Positions 9,973-22,700 of a stretch of 64,000 bases of DNA are shown here, in pieces. The position numbers and the translations under genes are program-made. The stretch's first letter is position 1. Every line of letters starts with the position of its first letter. The DNA is taken from contig OU452226.1 in assembly GCA_911728455.2 (NCBI GenBank), positions 9,523,498 to 9,587,497 on the forward strand, written 5' to 3'. The DNA comes from Marthasterias glacialis (taxonomy: Eukaryota; Echinodermata; Asteroidea; Forcipulatida; Asteriidae). Under the pieces are notes generated by a model. The model saw only the letters and a program-made list of their open reading frames with translations, was not told where the DNA came from and ran no database searches.

Positions 9973-11019
9973 ATGAGACTTGTTGTACAAATTCTGCTGG
10001 TGGTTACAAGTAAAGGTAAAGTGATGATGGAATCTAAGACAGCGTTCATCATTTATACCTTGAGTTTACTTGTTGGATATGAGGTAGTGGCACATAACAA
10101 CCATGAGGTGATGACAAAAGAGTTTCTGTCGGCTGAAAATAAAGTGCTCCAAAAGGCTCCCTACCGAGAGGTGACTACGCGATCCTACGTAATCTGCGTT
10201 AGCTTCTGCCACTCCGATCGGAACTGTCGGTCAGTTAATTATGATATACAGAGGAAGCTGTGTAGACTGAACAATGCAACGAGAGCTCAGTATCCCAGCA
10301 ACTTCACCACGCACTATGGCATGGTTTACTTGGATGCCAATGTGAGTACAGCCCAAGTCTCCAAATTCAACTGCAAAGACATACTGCAGGCAGGTCACCG
10401 TGCGAGTGGTATCTACAGGATAAATCCGGGCGGGAACATCAGTAGTCAAATGCAGGTCTACTGTGACATGGAAACAGGTGGTGGAGGGTGGACAGTCATC
10501 CAGAGGCGCATGGACGGGAGTGTCAACTTCTACCGCAACTGGTCAGACTACCGGGTTGGATTTGGCGATCAAGCCCGAGAGTTCTGGCTCGGCAATGACA
10601 ACATACACCTCCTCACCGAGTCCGGGGGAACGTGGAGACTCAGGGTCGAGTTAGCGGACTGGGAAAATGGGACAGCGTGGGCTGAATACGGGGAATTCTC
10701 AATAAAAGCCGAGAGCGATTTGTTCACACTTCATGTCAGTGACTTCTCAAGGGACAGCTCAGCCGGAAACTCCATGATGTACCACAATGGAATGAAGTTC
10801 TCCACCAGCGACAGCGACAACGACACTTCAAATGGTACGTGCGCAAAATGGTTCGGGGGTGGTGCCTGGTGGTACCGTGATTGCCATAAAAGCAACCTCA
10901 ATGGTAAATATTACACCAGTGTTGTGAAGGGCACAGGACATGGAATACAATGGGAATCTTGGAAGGGGAGCTTGTACTCCCTGAAGAAGTGCACCATGAA
11001 AATCATCCCTAACTCTTAA
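9973..11019 (+). CDS. secreted PAN/apple-fibrinogen-like (FReD) protein, short linker
   Basis: The intronless frame encodes 348 aa from the first ATG. The third in-frame ATG (10,027, Met19) has a better context (A at -3, G at +4) and gives a normal signal peptide (MESKTAFIIYTLSLLVGYEV), so I favour it as the true start. A PAN-like module follows (VICVSFCHSDRNCRSVNYD, then KLCRLNN), then a linker of only about 15 residues. From about residue 132 to the end is a complete fibrinogen C-terminal domain: CKDILQAGH, GGGGWTVIQRRMDG, REFWLGND, the calcium-loop-like TSDSDNDT, AWWYRDC, SNLNGKY, GIQWESWKGSLYSLKKCTMKI. It shares with the 641 gene an extra Cys just before the terminal MKI. Probable role: soluble lectin-like recognition protein (family inference). 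It differs from the 641 gene mainly in lacking the repeat stalk. Confidence 0.9.
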   Translation: MRLVVQILLVVTSKGKVMMESKTAFIIYTLSLLVGYEVVAHNNHEVMTKEFLSAENKVLQKAPYREVTTRSYVICVSFCHSDRNCRSVNYDIQRKLCRLNNATRAQYPSNFTTHYGMVYLDANVSTAQVSKFNCKDILQAGHRASGIYRINPGGNISSQMQVYCDMETGGGGWTVIQRRMDGSVNFYRNWSDYRVGFGDQAREFWLGNDNIHLLTESGGTWRLRVELADWENGTAWAEYGEFSIKAESDLFTLHVSDFSRDSSAGNSMMYHNGMKFSTSDSDNDTSNGTCAKWFGGGAWWYRDCHKSNLNGKYYTSVVKGTGHGIQWESWKGSLYSLKKCTMKIIPNS

Positions 11020-11117
11020 AAAAAGCATTAGATGTTTCGTAGCAACTTGTATAAGCGGGTAATATACATACATGTACAGCAAATAGAGCAGCTGTTCATT
11101 GCATGTTGTGTAGTGGA

Positions 11118-11123
11118 AATAAA
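11118..11123 (+). terminator. polyadenylation signal AATAAA
   Basis: AATAAA lies about 100 bases after the stop codon of the PAN-FReD gene at 9973-11019, a normal distance for its 3' end. The cluster probably ends here. Confidence 0.6.
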
Positions 11124-11181
11124 CGTATTAGAATATACTATTTAGATTTTGTCGTTTAAATTCAACAAAGAGTGTTCAACA

Positions 11182-11833
11182 CTTTAACCAGTAGCTGCCG
11201 GATGACATGTACGCATGCAATTGTTTCCCCTGTCTGGAAACAGAAGCCGTGTAAAGACAGCATTGTGTACAATGGAGTACCGGAGCAAACATGGCAAAGG
11301 TCGCCTACACATTCCACTACTGAGCGTATACAGACCACACACAATGCTGTCTAATGCTTCCTTTCACCAACACAAAGGCAAAACATGATCTTGAATATTT
11401 TGGCATTTTCTGGCTATTGAGAGGTAGTTTTTGTGTAATCCCCAATTCCAGACCTTTGTCCTTTTGTTCCAAGAAGAGGATTGTGAGACATCGAGTGGCT
11501 TCCACGATTGTTTATTCATTGAATTACTTCTCAATGGAGGTAAGTCAGAGTGAACCAGTATTCCAGCCGTGGTTCCGCGTTTCGTACCAATCCTATGCCA
11601 TAGGTAACAGCTGTTGTTTTGCAATTCACAGTGCATGAATTTGACATTTTCTCTGTCGAGAAAACAAAAGGGACGATCCAATAAAGAGAATCTTTGTTCT
11701 CTTGGCTTTGTCAAGTCAGGGTTTCTTTGTGCCAGCGGTACTCTCAAAGAAAAATGATTCCGGCAATTCCGCCACAATAATCCTGCCAGGGGTACCGGGA
11801 AAAAGTACAAGAATCCCGACGGCAACTGGTTAA
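11182..11833 (+). mobile_element. TTAA-flanked MITE (family T), copy 1
   Basis: The left end is TTAACCAGTAGCTGCCGG (about 11,184). The right end is GACGGCAACTGGTTAA (ending 11,833), so the ends are inverted repeats with TTAA outermost, as in piggyBac-type insertions. Internal landmarks are CCAGACCTTTGTCCTTTTGT, GAGGCTTCCA-like, TAAGTCAGAGTGAACC and AATAATCCTG. The same landmarks recur at about 16,944-17,470, 18,160-18,690 and 50,366-50,890 (plus), and at 42,857-43,091 (minus). No transposase frame exists; the 187-codon minus-strand ORF inside it is not a gene. Confidence 0.7.
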
Positions 11834-11886
11834 CTGTGGTAATACATGTAAGTGCAAGAAGGTCTGATTCTTCGTTGTTGTAACGG

Positions 11887-12035
11887 CAAGGCAGTTTTTT
11901 CCTAATAAGTACAAAAGTGCACCTCAATGAAGGAAATTTAAATTTCTACTGAAACAATTCAAGGGGCATCACGCAATGACAAGGGGGCATGGAGGCAAGT
12001 GCCTTTGTTGCCTCAGTGAAGTATCAGGCCCCTAT
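11887..12035 (-). mobile_element. short MITE (family E), 5'-diverged copy
   Basis: Read on the minus strand it shows the family order: GGCCTGATACTTCAC at one end, then the words TTGCCTCC-like, TCATTGC, GATGCCCCTTGAA-like, AAATTTCC, GAGGTGC and AGGAAAAAA. Full-length relatives lie at 19,891-20,069 and 62,131-62,318. It abuts the TTAA element on its left. Confidence 0.55.
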
Positions 12036-13794
12036 AATCTTCATTTGTAGACTGAATTTACTGAAATGTGTAGTGGAGTTAAGCCAGTTTTACTATTTTG
12101 ACAACGATGACCATTTAGCTGTTTATTGTACAATAAGAATGGCGGGGGGGGGGGGGGAGGCAGGTGGCTTTTACCATTTTTAGTGGAGTTAATGTACAAC
12201 ATAAAAAAGGGCAGTTGGATGCACTGTACATATTCGTTTAAACATAATGTGGAAATGAGTGTTTATATTCGTGTAGTAGCTACTGTTAAGATTTTGTGGT
12301 TTAAATTTAAGATTCACCTGTAACTAACCATTAATTAGCCTTCCATAAACAACACCATTTGTGAGATTCAAAACAACAACTCCCCAGTTTGTGCAATTGC
12401 AAACAACTGTAAAATGCTGTTCGCATTCTCCATAGTCTTTTTGGTGTACAATCATGACAGTACTAAAACACAACTTTTCTCAACAATGAACAAATTTCAG
12501 AGAAACAACTTGCCCACAACTCAACAAAATTTCATAAACTTTTGAAACCATTGCAGACTGGGCATTTTGGCTAGCATGTGGCTTCAATCCTCCCATCTCC
12601 TCTTCGCCTATGTCATTCCACCCCTAATTGTTTGTACTTAATAAGATTGGAATGCCTGGCCCTGTAGTAAGCAACTGTTATTTGGGCCTACCAGCCCCAA
12701 TCCTTCTGCATCCTTCACCTTGGCAATTTGATACAGGTTAAACAGGTTTTCAACTAGTTTCAACTTGAAGGAAAATAGACTATACCAAATATTGAAAAAA
12801 TAGAAGTAGCTGTTGCAAACAAAAGGACCTGCTGTATGAATGCAAACAATTATTAATGGCCTCCCCATAGCAGAGTCTTTCTCAAAAGGCTAAAAAGGCT
12901 AAAATATGTTAAGCCTTTGAGAAAGACTTTACTAGGGTCGCAACGCGAGGCCATTTACAATTGCTTGCACATAATAAATATTGGTAAAGTTCATATTCAA
13001 ATGAAATGGTACAGTGAATAGCGGTAGTTGTCTTTACGTGATAAAAAACATTACTATGAATGGAGTAGATAGTGAGCCCTCGCACTGACATCACACCCCG
13101 CTACTGTCTGCCATCTTAGGAGTCAAAAAGCATGCAAAGATATGGCGTCCGTCACCTAAAATACACACTCCTAAAATGGATTTGTTCTGTGATGACAACA
13201 GGTGAAATGGGTCAATAGGTGCATGCAATGTAATGAACTTAACCATGAAATTAGAAAACGATGAACATTTGCATGAAAAGTTAAATGATGTTTATGTGAG
13301 GTAAATGATGTTTATGTGAAAATAATATGTTCCTTGTGTAATAGTGAACATGCATAACATCTCGTGAATAAAAAAAAACGTAGTAGTTTACAGTGCTTGT
13401 TGTCATCTTCGCACTATTAATGCAGTTTTTGTGATTGAAGTATGTAGTTGAAAACTATGGGTGTGTAAAACATGAACCTGTACACTGTACACCATGTACA
13501 CGTAATACATCAAAATGTAACAAAAGGTCAAGCAGATAACATGTAAAGGGAGATCCAGAGAGATCCAACATGAGGGTCATACGTTGACCAATACCAGAAT
13601 ACTAAGAAAATGTCAAAGGTCATACAAATACGGAGTCAACTGCAGATCCAAGCAACCTAAAGTTCGTGCACCCGGAAATGTTAGGCACCTGAAATGTCAA
13701 ACTTGTAAAGGTCATGCACTGTTGAGGTCATTCACCAAGGGGTTAAAATGCGTGCGATGATGAGCAGGCATGATATGACTGGTGTATGTCTTAC
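12036..13794. other. non-coding: repeat fragments and poly-G
   Basis: I found no exon here. Poly-G lies at 12,142-12,159. A segment at about 12,590-12,700 (TAAGATTGGAATGCCTGGCC) is repeated at about 25,380-25,490. Bases 12,905-12,965 share the AGCCTTTGAGAAAGACT repeat with 183-290 and 31,877-31,995; just before it, at 12,870-12,890, the same word occurs inverted. Bases 13,285-13,320 hold a short tandem duplication (TAAATGATGTTTATGTGA). If the SAM/RA gene continues, its next exon is not recognisable here. Confidence 0.4.
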
Positions 13795-16700
13795 CTCTTG
13801 CTCTAGTTTGCTGAGTTTTTCATCATCAATGCGATATGATGACAAAAGGTCAGAGCCTGTTGATGACCCTAAGCTGACCTGAAATGAAGGTCGTGTCAAA
13901 GATCAAGGGGCATGTATGCTGTTCATTCTCCGTTATAAACTATTACCATGTCAACACATTCTCTAAAGCCATGAAATTGTACACAAGACATACTATACAC
14001 GTACATGTCTTCTTGATGACATTATCACATCTCAATTTGAGCAGCGATTCCCCTCCTATGGACAAGATTTCATATTTAGGCCTGATACTTCACTAAGGCG
14101 ATGGAGATGACGGCCTCCAAGCCCCTGGTCATTGCCTTGATGCCCCTTCAAAATGCACCTGAAGGAGGTGCCCTTCACTGAGGAAAAACGTCTTTGCCCT
14201 TATACAGAGACAAAGCATCAAGCTTGCATATTCTACATAATCTGAAGCCCACCATGTTATGGTCACACGGGAAATTTCACATTTTGTGTTATAATTTCCA
14301 CATAACAGCTGAACCAGTTTTGAGATATGCCACTTTTGTTCATATCAAAAGTTGATGATAAACACACCGTGCAATCTCCATAATCTATAAGATTTGATGT
14401 TTTCTTCCATTGAGCTGTGTACAAGTCCAGGCTCTGTGGCTCTTTTGTAAACATGTGATGTCACAGGTTACATGGTTTCAAAGACCTACAGCAAACAGCT
14501 CGAAACTACTCACAGACAATATACAACAGATGGCATTGTAGATATTCAGGGCTGGTACGTCACTGAGTCAAAAGAGGCAGTTGCCTTCTTGACCTTGGTG
14601 CCCCTTATAATGTTTCCATGGAAATTACTGTTGTTTCTTTACATAGGCGCCCTTTACCAAACAAACAAAACTACTTTGCCCTTACAGGAACAAAATATCA
14701 AGGATATTTATCCAGGATATTTATTTCCTAAATATTTTTTCCTGAACAACACTTTAATGTGCCTAGCACATTACTAAGTGTTGATTCCGTTGGTTATTAA
14801 CCTGAGAGGTGAAAATTTAGGATTTCAACTCACCCCTGAGAAGGACACCTTGGATGAGCCTCTTGAGCTGACAGAATCGTTTCTTCGAACGCTAAAATCT
14901 TCCGACTCACCATCTCCATCAGACAGAGCGAGCTGGCTGTCCTTGCTCACCACAGGACATAGGACGAAAGCGTGGGAATCCGACTGCAACGGGATGGCAT
15001 TGTCTTCCACATCTTGAAGATCTGGTGGCAAAGAACAAAGCTGGATATTTCAAAAGCTGCCCACGATTTGCCCTCTGAAATTACGGCGAAACCAAAGCGC
15101 CAAGTTTCTACCTGCTAGGTCAAATTTCATGGCTCTGCTTACCATAGAATTCTGTGCTTACGGCGCCCTTTAAAGCACGCGATTCAATGGGCCGTAAGTG
15201 CAGAATTCCGCAGTAAGTAGAGCCATGAGATTGGGCCCAGGATGGCTGTCCTTGCTTGCCACGGCACAGAGGATGAAAGCATGGAAATACGTCTGCAACG
15301 GATTAGGAGTGACTTCACGGGTCAGATTGCATTTGAATTATAATATGACCAATGACGTCATTCCTTTCTAAAACTAATGTCAAACTCATTTAGCGGGTAC
15401 AATGGCAGGCAGAATTAAATAGAGGGTGGTTTAGTTGTAAACTAAGGCACATGATCTTTAAATTTATCCAAGCCAGTTGGGTGGCGGGAGAATCACAAGC
15501 AGTGCTACTCTGAATGAGGAAATAACAAATAATGCAATGTGTTTAAAAAAAGTAACCCAAGGAGATTCATTTATTTTTCCAGAATATATTTGATAAAATG
15601 AAAATATTTTTAAATTTTTTTCCTATCTCCTTCAGAAACTCAACTTTACCAAGAAATCTTATAGTGGTTTAAGCAAATAATTGCCTTAAACTTAAACTTA
15701 AACTCCCATAAACTTCCATCTGGTTTCATTTTTCATGGAAATAACATGTCCACGATCATGGAATTTTCGGGTCCAACCCTTCAAGACACTTACCTCCAGC
15801 TTTGTCCACCTCCAGGAGACAGAAGGCCTTTGGGTCGGCATTCATCAAGCCAAACTTAAGAAGGCCTAGGGGTATGACCTCCCTGGCTGGGGTCGACAGT
15901 GAGATTGCAAGTAGCTTCCCTTTGGGTTTCTCATTGTCAAGACGCAGTACGATCTTGTGAGTAGAAAGAAGTGAGTAATATAAGTTATGTGATTCTGATT
16001 TGTAGAATGTAAAGATTGCCCTGTCAGCAGCATAGTCAGTGAATCAATACAAGCAATTCACAATACAGTGCCCCCTCTACAGTTTACCCTGGAGAGGCTA
16101 GTTCTATAAAAAAGAAGTCGACTAAAAAATCACACTCGCAACTAAGCGCCGTGCAAGCAGTTTGGGACCTTGAAATGATTAATGGTACCAGCAGAGGTTT
16201 CCTTAACTTTTTTCTTTCACTCGTCAGCCAGACTAGTAAACCCGACTTCTGAGTGATCCTGAAAGTTCGTAACTAGTCCGCGTGTGTTGCAAGATTTTTT
16301 TTATCAAATATATGTATTTTAAAGTATTGGTGTATGAAAGAATATGGTAAAACCACATCATGGATAACAAAAAGTATAAATTCAAAGCTCCCATGATTTT
16401 GTAAACATAGTAATTATTGTCCATGTTTATAAGTACCTAATTTTGAACTTTTGTTTTTCCTGATTTTGAAGTTTTTGTATGTGAAATTCAACCGTAGTTC
16501 CACAATCCTTCAAACATTTATTTTGACTAAAACAAAATTTGTACTGGCCCCTCGAACTAACAGTGGAAGTGTTTTGACTCGCCTGCCACTGTTACCATAC
16601 ACACTTGGCCAGCGGGTGACTGCCAATTTCAAACTCTGACTGGCCAAGCATCTGTTAGAATAAGTAGTTGAGAAACTTTTGAAAGGAACACACCTTAATG

Positions 16701-19700
16701 GAACCTCCTTGAGCAGGTTTTTGTCTCAGCTCAAAGTGATGAGGGTTCCGCTCAGGCCAGGTTTGCTGGACAGGTACTGGACACTCAATTTCCTCCATTT
16801 CTCTATCAAAACCTAAGGAAATATATTTGAAAAAGAAGAACATTCATTTCAAACTACTAAAGATAAATTTCAAACTACTAAAATTAACTTTGTGTTGCAT
16901 CCTCGTATTGATAACCCTGAGTTAAATGGGAGGAAGACAAGCAGTTAACCAGTTGACGCCAGATGATGACCTGCATACACGCAAATAGTGTCAAAGCCAG
17001 CAACTGGGCAAGGTTTAAACACACCAATGTGTAAAATCAAAATACCAGAACAGAAAGTATGCGCTCACCATGCAATGCTTTGTTTCAGCCACACAAAGAG
17101 GACAGATGGTGTTGATTGTTTCACCCATTTTTGCCCATTATGTGGGGGTTATTGTGTAATCCCCGATTCCAGACCTTTGTCCTTTTGTTCCAAGAAGAGG
17201 ATTATGAGACAACGAGAGGCTTCCACCATTGTTTATTCATTGTATTTTGGCTCAACGGAGGTAAGTCGAAGTGAACCAAGCTTCCAGCCTTGGTCACGGT
17301 GTGTGAACTTGATATTTTTTCGATAGAGAAAACAAGAATCCCAGTTTTTTAAAGAGAATCTTTGTGCCCGAGGTACTCTAAAAATAAATATGATTCCAGC
17401 AATTCCGAGTAAATAATCCTGTCAGGCTGGACAAGAAAAAATTGAAGATTCCCGTCAGCAACTGCCCTGGGCTCCACCGCACTGAAAAATTTACGCTGTG
17501 TAATCACGAGCTAATTTTTTATCAACACCCTGTCTTTTAGGTCAATACCCCCCGCCCCCCCCCCCCCCCCCCCCCCCCCCGCAAGCCCAAAGCTATTATA
17601 AATGACCATGGGGGTGAATTGGAGTGCCAGTCAAGACTTAGACTTGTGTTATTTACGATCAGTGTGCGGCCGCAAGTTGTTTTCACGAAGTGTATACCGC
17701 CCTGTGCCAAGGATCCTCAGCACAGGGGTCAATCAATTACTGTACAAAGACAGGTGGCTGCTGTCTTTCCAACAATCCTTACTCTGCAGTGGTTAGGGTC
17801 TGGCCAATGAAAGTCTACAGGCTTGTGGGGCATACCAGGGGTGAGGACTACATGGAATCTTGGCTTTTTTGGTCCATTGAAAAAAAGTTATGGCCATATT
17901 TGGTAGTACCTGCTGAATTTTATCATCTTGTGGTTGACACAAGGGTTTTAAGCAGTGTTTAGTTCACTCACCTTTGTCTTTGTGATCAGATCCAGGTGCA
18001 TCTAGAATGCAATACAGCCTCCAGTCCTCAATGGTCCCCAACTTATCCAGGCACAGTTTGATCAAATCTCGAACAGTTTCCGTCTCTGTCAGTCGCAATG
18101 AGACTGTGGTATTACCTGCACAACAACAATAGCAAGTGATTGTGTGAAAAAGAAAAATCAAGAAGACATGCACCACACATTCCACTGCAGACACATTCCA
18201 CTGCTGAGTGTGCACAGACCACACACACGCCGTCTAATGCTTCGTTCCACCCACACAAAGACCGAAAAAGGTCTTGAATATTTTGGAGTTTTCTCGCTAT
18301 TGAGAGGTGGTTTATGTGTAATCCCCTATTACAGACCTTTGTCCTTTTGTTCCAAAAGGCATTGAGAGGCTTCCACCACCGTTTATTCTTTGTATTTCGG
18401 CGCAATGGAGTAAGTCAGAGTGAGCCGGGAATCAAGACATCGTTCCAGGTTTAGTACCACTCCTATGCCGTAGGTAACTGCCGACGTTTTGCAATTCACG
18501 GTGAGTGAATTTGACATTTTCTCGGTTGAGAAAACAAAATGGACAAGCTATTAAAAAGAATCTTTGTTCTCTTTGCACTGTCAAGTCAGGGTTTCGAAGA
18601 AAAAAGGTTCCGGCAATTCCACCAAAATAATCCAACCAGGGGGTGCAGAGAAAAAAAAAGAATCCCAGCAGCAACTGGTTGAAGGCCAAATACACTATTG
18701 GGAAGATCAAAAACCAGAAATGTTCACAGATTTAAACAAAACTTACATGGTATAAAGATGGCTGTGATGAAAAACTTCCCTTGAAATATTTTTGCCTGCA
18801 ATCGGGCAATGCTATAGGTTTTCAGAAATGAGTAAAACAAATTGCTTTGATTTCGCGAGACCACAATTCAATGGTCTATAACAGTGAAAACATAATTATG
18901 AGGGTGTTTTTCACTGTGTTCTTGTGACTACAACGACCAAAATGAGCTTAAATTTTCACAGGTTTGTTCTTTCATGTATATGTTGGGTCACATAAAGTGC
19001 GGAACTGGTCTTTGACAATTACCAATGTTGTACATAGGCTTCAACTTCCAGGGTGTTCCATTCTAGAGGATTTCAAGACTGTCTCTATCACAAGAAATGG
19101 ATAACTGGAGGTTTGGGCTAAGATGAGCTGTAGGCCTAAATGTTTCCTCAATAAAATATTAACTTCATAATTTCAAGAAAGTTTGAAGGCATGGGAAGTC
19201 TGTGAAACAATACTGATATCAGTAAAAGAAATCCTGACAGATCATTTGAATCATTCTCAATCTCAGATCATTCTCGCCATCAAACACTGACTTTACGCTG
19301 CCATTACTACAGTGGCAAGGAATGCTTCTTTATCCAATGATGAGCAAGTAGTTTCACTATACTTATGCTTGCCTCAAATTTAAGCATACCCAAACCTGTT
19401 CCAAGTATGATTACGTAGTAAAAATAAAGCCCCTAAATTAGACAACCGCAATCCTGTTGGTAAGTGTGATATAATTCCACTGTAAACCAAGTCCACTTCA
19501 CACAAACTTGCTCCAATGATTACCAGAAGCTCATAAGAAATGTATGGAGGTGTTTTTTTCTTTGAGAAGATAATTATTATAATTATTGCTAAGCCAGCAC
19601 AGGAGTAGATTGACAGTATTTAATACGTGAAGGTTCTTTACCTGACCGCATGATGTCAGTCCACACATGGACTAGGTTGAAATCACGGGATTCTCGCCGC

Positions 19701-22700
19701 TTGGGTGATATCACACCCTTCAACTTGGACAAACTACATAGAAGAGTAGAGACAGGGAAAATGTTTTACTTCATAATCCTCGTACTCTCTGACCATTCAA
19801 ATTGTGGTTTTGAACGATAGATGCACTATACCAGCTTGCAATTTGACATCATGTGGTAATACATCAACACAACACACACAGTTAGTTCCAGGCCTGATTG
19901 CTTCGTTCTTGAAAGGGCAAGGGCACTAAGGTATTTTTTCCATGGTAAAGGGCACCTCTATGAGGAAATTGTAAATTTCTATTGGAACATTTCAAGGACA
20001 CCTAGGCAATGACCAGGGGCAGTGGAGGCAATTTCCTGCGTTGCCTCCGTGAAGTGTCAGGCCTGTAGTTCTTTGCACAGTTGTGCCTCCAAATGCAACA
20101 GATAGAGTTGAATGGTTTTACACGGTCAATCAACACCCTGAAAATGCTACCAAGAGTATGAGGGATAAAGGATTCCATAGTCAGATTATTTTAATGGAGG
20201 TTTTATCATTGCAGTTCAGCATTTTTGAAACATAAATATAACTTGGGGATGGTATCAAAAGAAGATGATAAACCAAACTGAAGTCTCAAATAGTTCAGTT
20301 ATTACATCTAGCTGTTCTTGCGTAGGTACCTTGATCCGTTTTATCCGGAGAAGTATGCATTCAAAGTGTATACTATTTTCCTTAGTATTACTATTATATC
20401 TTTCCGGTAATGAATTCAAGGGGCCCTCAAAAGTGCCTAGCACTGTGACCCGTATGCTTGAAGATACCTGTATAGAAAGATGATGAAGAAAAGTCCGTTT
20501 TAGGTGTGGAGGGTAAACCCAAAATGGGGGAACCCACAAGGCGCCAGTCCAGGATTCAATCAAGGGTCACAGAGGTGATAGGCAGGGAAGCAACCACTGA
20601 TCCAACCTTATTTGAGGGCTTTAAGCTTCACTTCAGATGAATTCTCTCCAAAAATAGCAAAATGTAAATTTATCCAAATTTTACTAGCAAGTTCGGGTCG
20701 CATCATAACCCCCTGTCCCTTACCCTCCCTTCTTCTTCTTCTCATCCTTCCGTCCCAGGTCACTGGCTGTGCTTGGGCTTCGGCTGGTACTACTGAAGGA
20801 GTCAGGCAATGCTAGGGTCTCCGGTGGGAGAAGCTGAAACTCTTCACTGTCTGATGACTGTAGAACCTTCATGGCAGCCACGTACTTCTTGTGCTCATAG
20901 CCACTGGTGTTATTCACAGCACCTACCAATAAAATCCTCCTTGTGAGAACCAAGTATCAAAAAGTACAGTGTACGTAGATGCCAACTGTTACCCACGGAT
21001 TTGTACATTTAAAGAAGATGGGTCGGTTATTTAGGTAATTTCAACATGACGAACAGAGGTTAAATTTCTTACACAGCTGGACGCTTCCAAAACCAAAATT
21101 GTGTCTCTCTATCAAAAAATCTGCAGTGCGAACACTGTATATGGGTAAACTCAACAAACAAGGAATGTTTACAATTACTTGCGGTAAGTTACCAGAAAAT
21201 TTAGGACCAATGCAAACTAGGCTTAATACAGAAGGAAACTTACTGATGAGATCCTTCTCAGGGACATTGGCAGTTGGGTTGCTGAGCTCATACAGTTTAG
21301 CCAAGAGAAGTTCCCTGTCATTTTCATCATTGATCTCCATCACATCTGCAAGAATCAAGAACATCAATAAAAGACAAATCTGTTGTTAATACCTAGGTTT
21401 TCAGCAGGGATCTCGGAAACAGGGTGTGTTAAAAACGGTTACAAATCTTTTATTCAGGATACATTTATTGTTCACTTTGACATACAAATTTAGAAAGGCT
21501 GGGCGTCTACAATTTAAAAAAACTACACAATACTACTCATATATTCAATTAACTTCATCCAGTATATGGGTAAACTCAACAAACAAATGTTAGGGCTCTG
21601 GGCTTGATTTCACAAAACACCAAGATTTATCTTAAGATGAGTTGTCAATACCACCATAGTGATTTGTATTGTGACATCACACTTTGCTTAGCATTTATGA
21701 TCAATACACATCTTAAGATCATCTAAGCTCTTTGTGAAATCAACCCCTGGGATTAAATCTGTATAGACGATGAGCCCGCAAAACCAAAACATTAAGTTTC
21801 AGCCTGCCGGTATGCACACCCATTGTGTTTTGCATAGAGTACACTTATGAGTGCAGTCATGCATTTAGCATCACTCCTAATAACCAAATTTATGCGTAAT
21901 ACAATGCATGTGCACAATGGCAGCTGGATTTCAATAGAGGGCAGTTTGTAAACAAAGGGCACATAGCAACTCCGCAAACACTTTTTATGCGTGATACAGT
22001 TATATGGGGATGCACACGTTAACCATGGAATGAGGTGCATGCTGGTCTAGATAATGACCAGCATGCACCTCATTCCATGGCTTAATGCATGCGTCCCCAT
22101 ATAACTGTATTGTGTGTAAATAAGGATTTGCGAAGTTGTCTACAATCCGTACCTAACCCCAAGGTTGTCATGGGGATTTAAAAAATAGAAGTCCATGACC
22201 TCAAGAAGGCCTTGTTTTCATAAACATCAAGACTTCTAAGTATGGTGGGTTCTCTCACCTAAAAGTTGCATATCAATGTTAAGCAGCTGCTTCCCAGTCA
22301 CTTCGTGCTCTGAAACAAAACAAAGCAAAAACAAACAAAAAATGCATCAAAATATAGCTCTCTTCAAAACCATAAAGCCAGAACGAAAATTATCTCCAAA
22401 ATACTTCAAAATAAATCTCTGATGAGCATGAGTAGCCATTTGCACTCAAACAAAACAAGCTTTATGACAATTCTGCTGTCATTGCAGATGTGAAAAAGTG
22501 GATGATTGATCAGTTTAAGTCTGAAATGTTCTCTGATTATAAAAAACACTCCAGTACCGATCCAGAGAAAATGTCTGAGAAACTGCCTTAAATCGCATAA
22601 ATAGTATGTGAAGACCCCCAATTCACAAATCGAAAAATTACAGACAAAATTCATAACTGTCGTTCATGGTTTTCACTCAAATGTGACCATCAATTTTGAT

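Noticed and set aside
11364..11927. 187-codon minus-strand ORF
   Set aside because: It lies within the TTAA-type MITE, and its pieces recur in other copies with frameshifts; no protein domain.
13612..13682. Short terminal exon of the SAM/RA gene after a CATTTCAG acceptor
   Set aside because: It would encode only 22 residues before a stop, after an intron of about 110 bases, much shorter than any other in the gene; no conserved feature.
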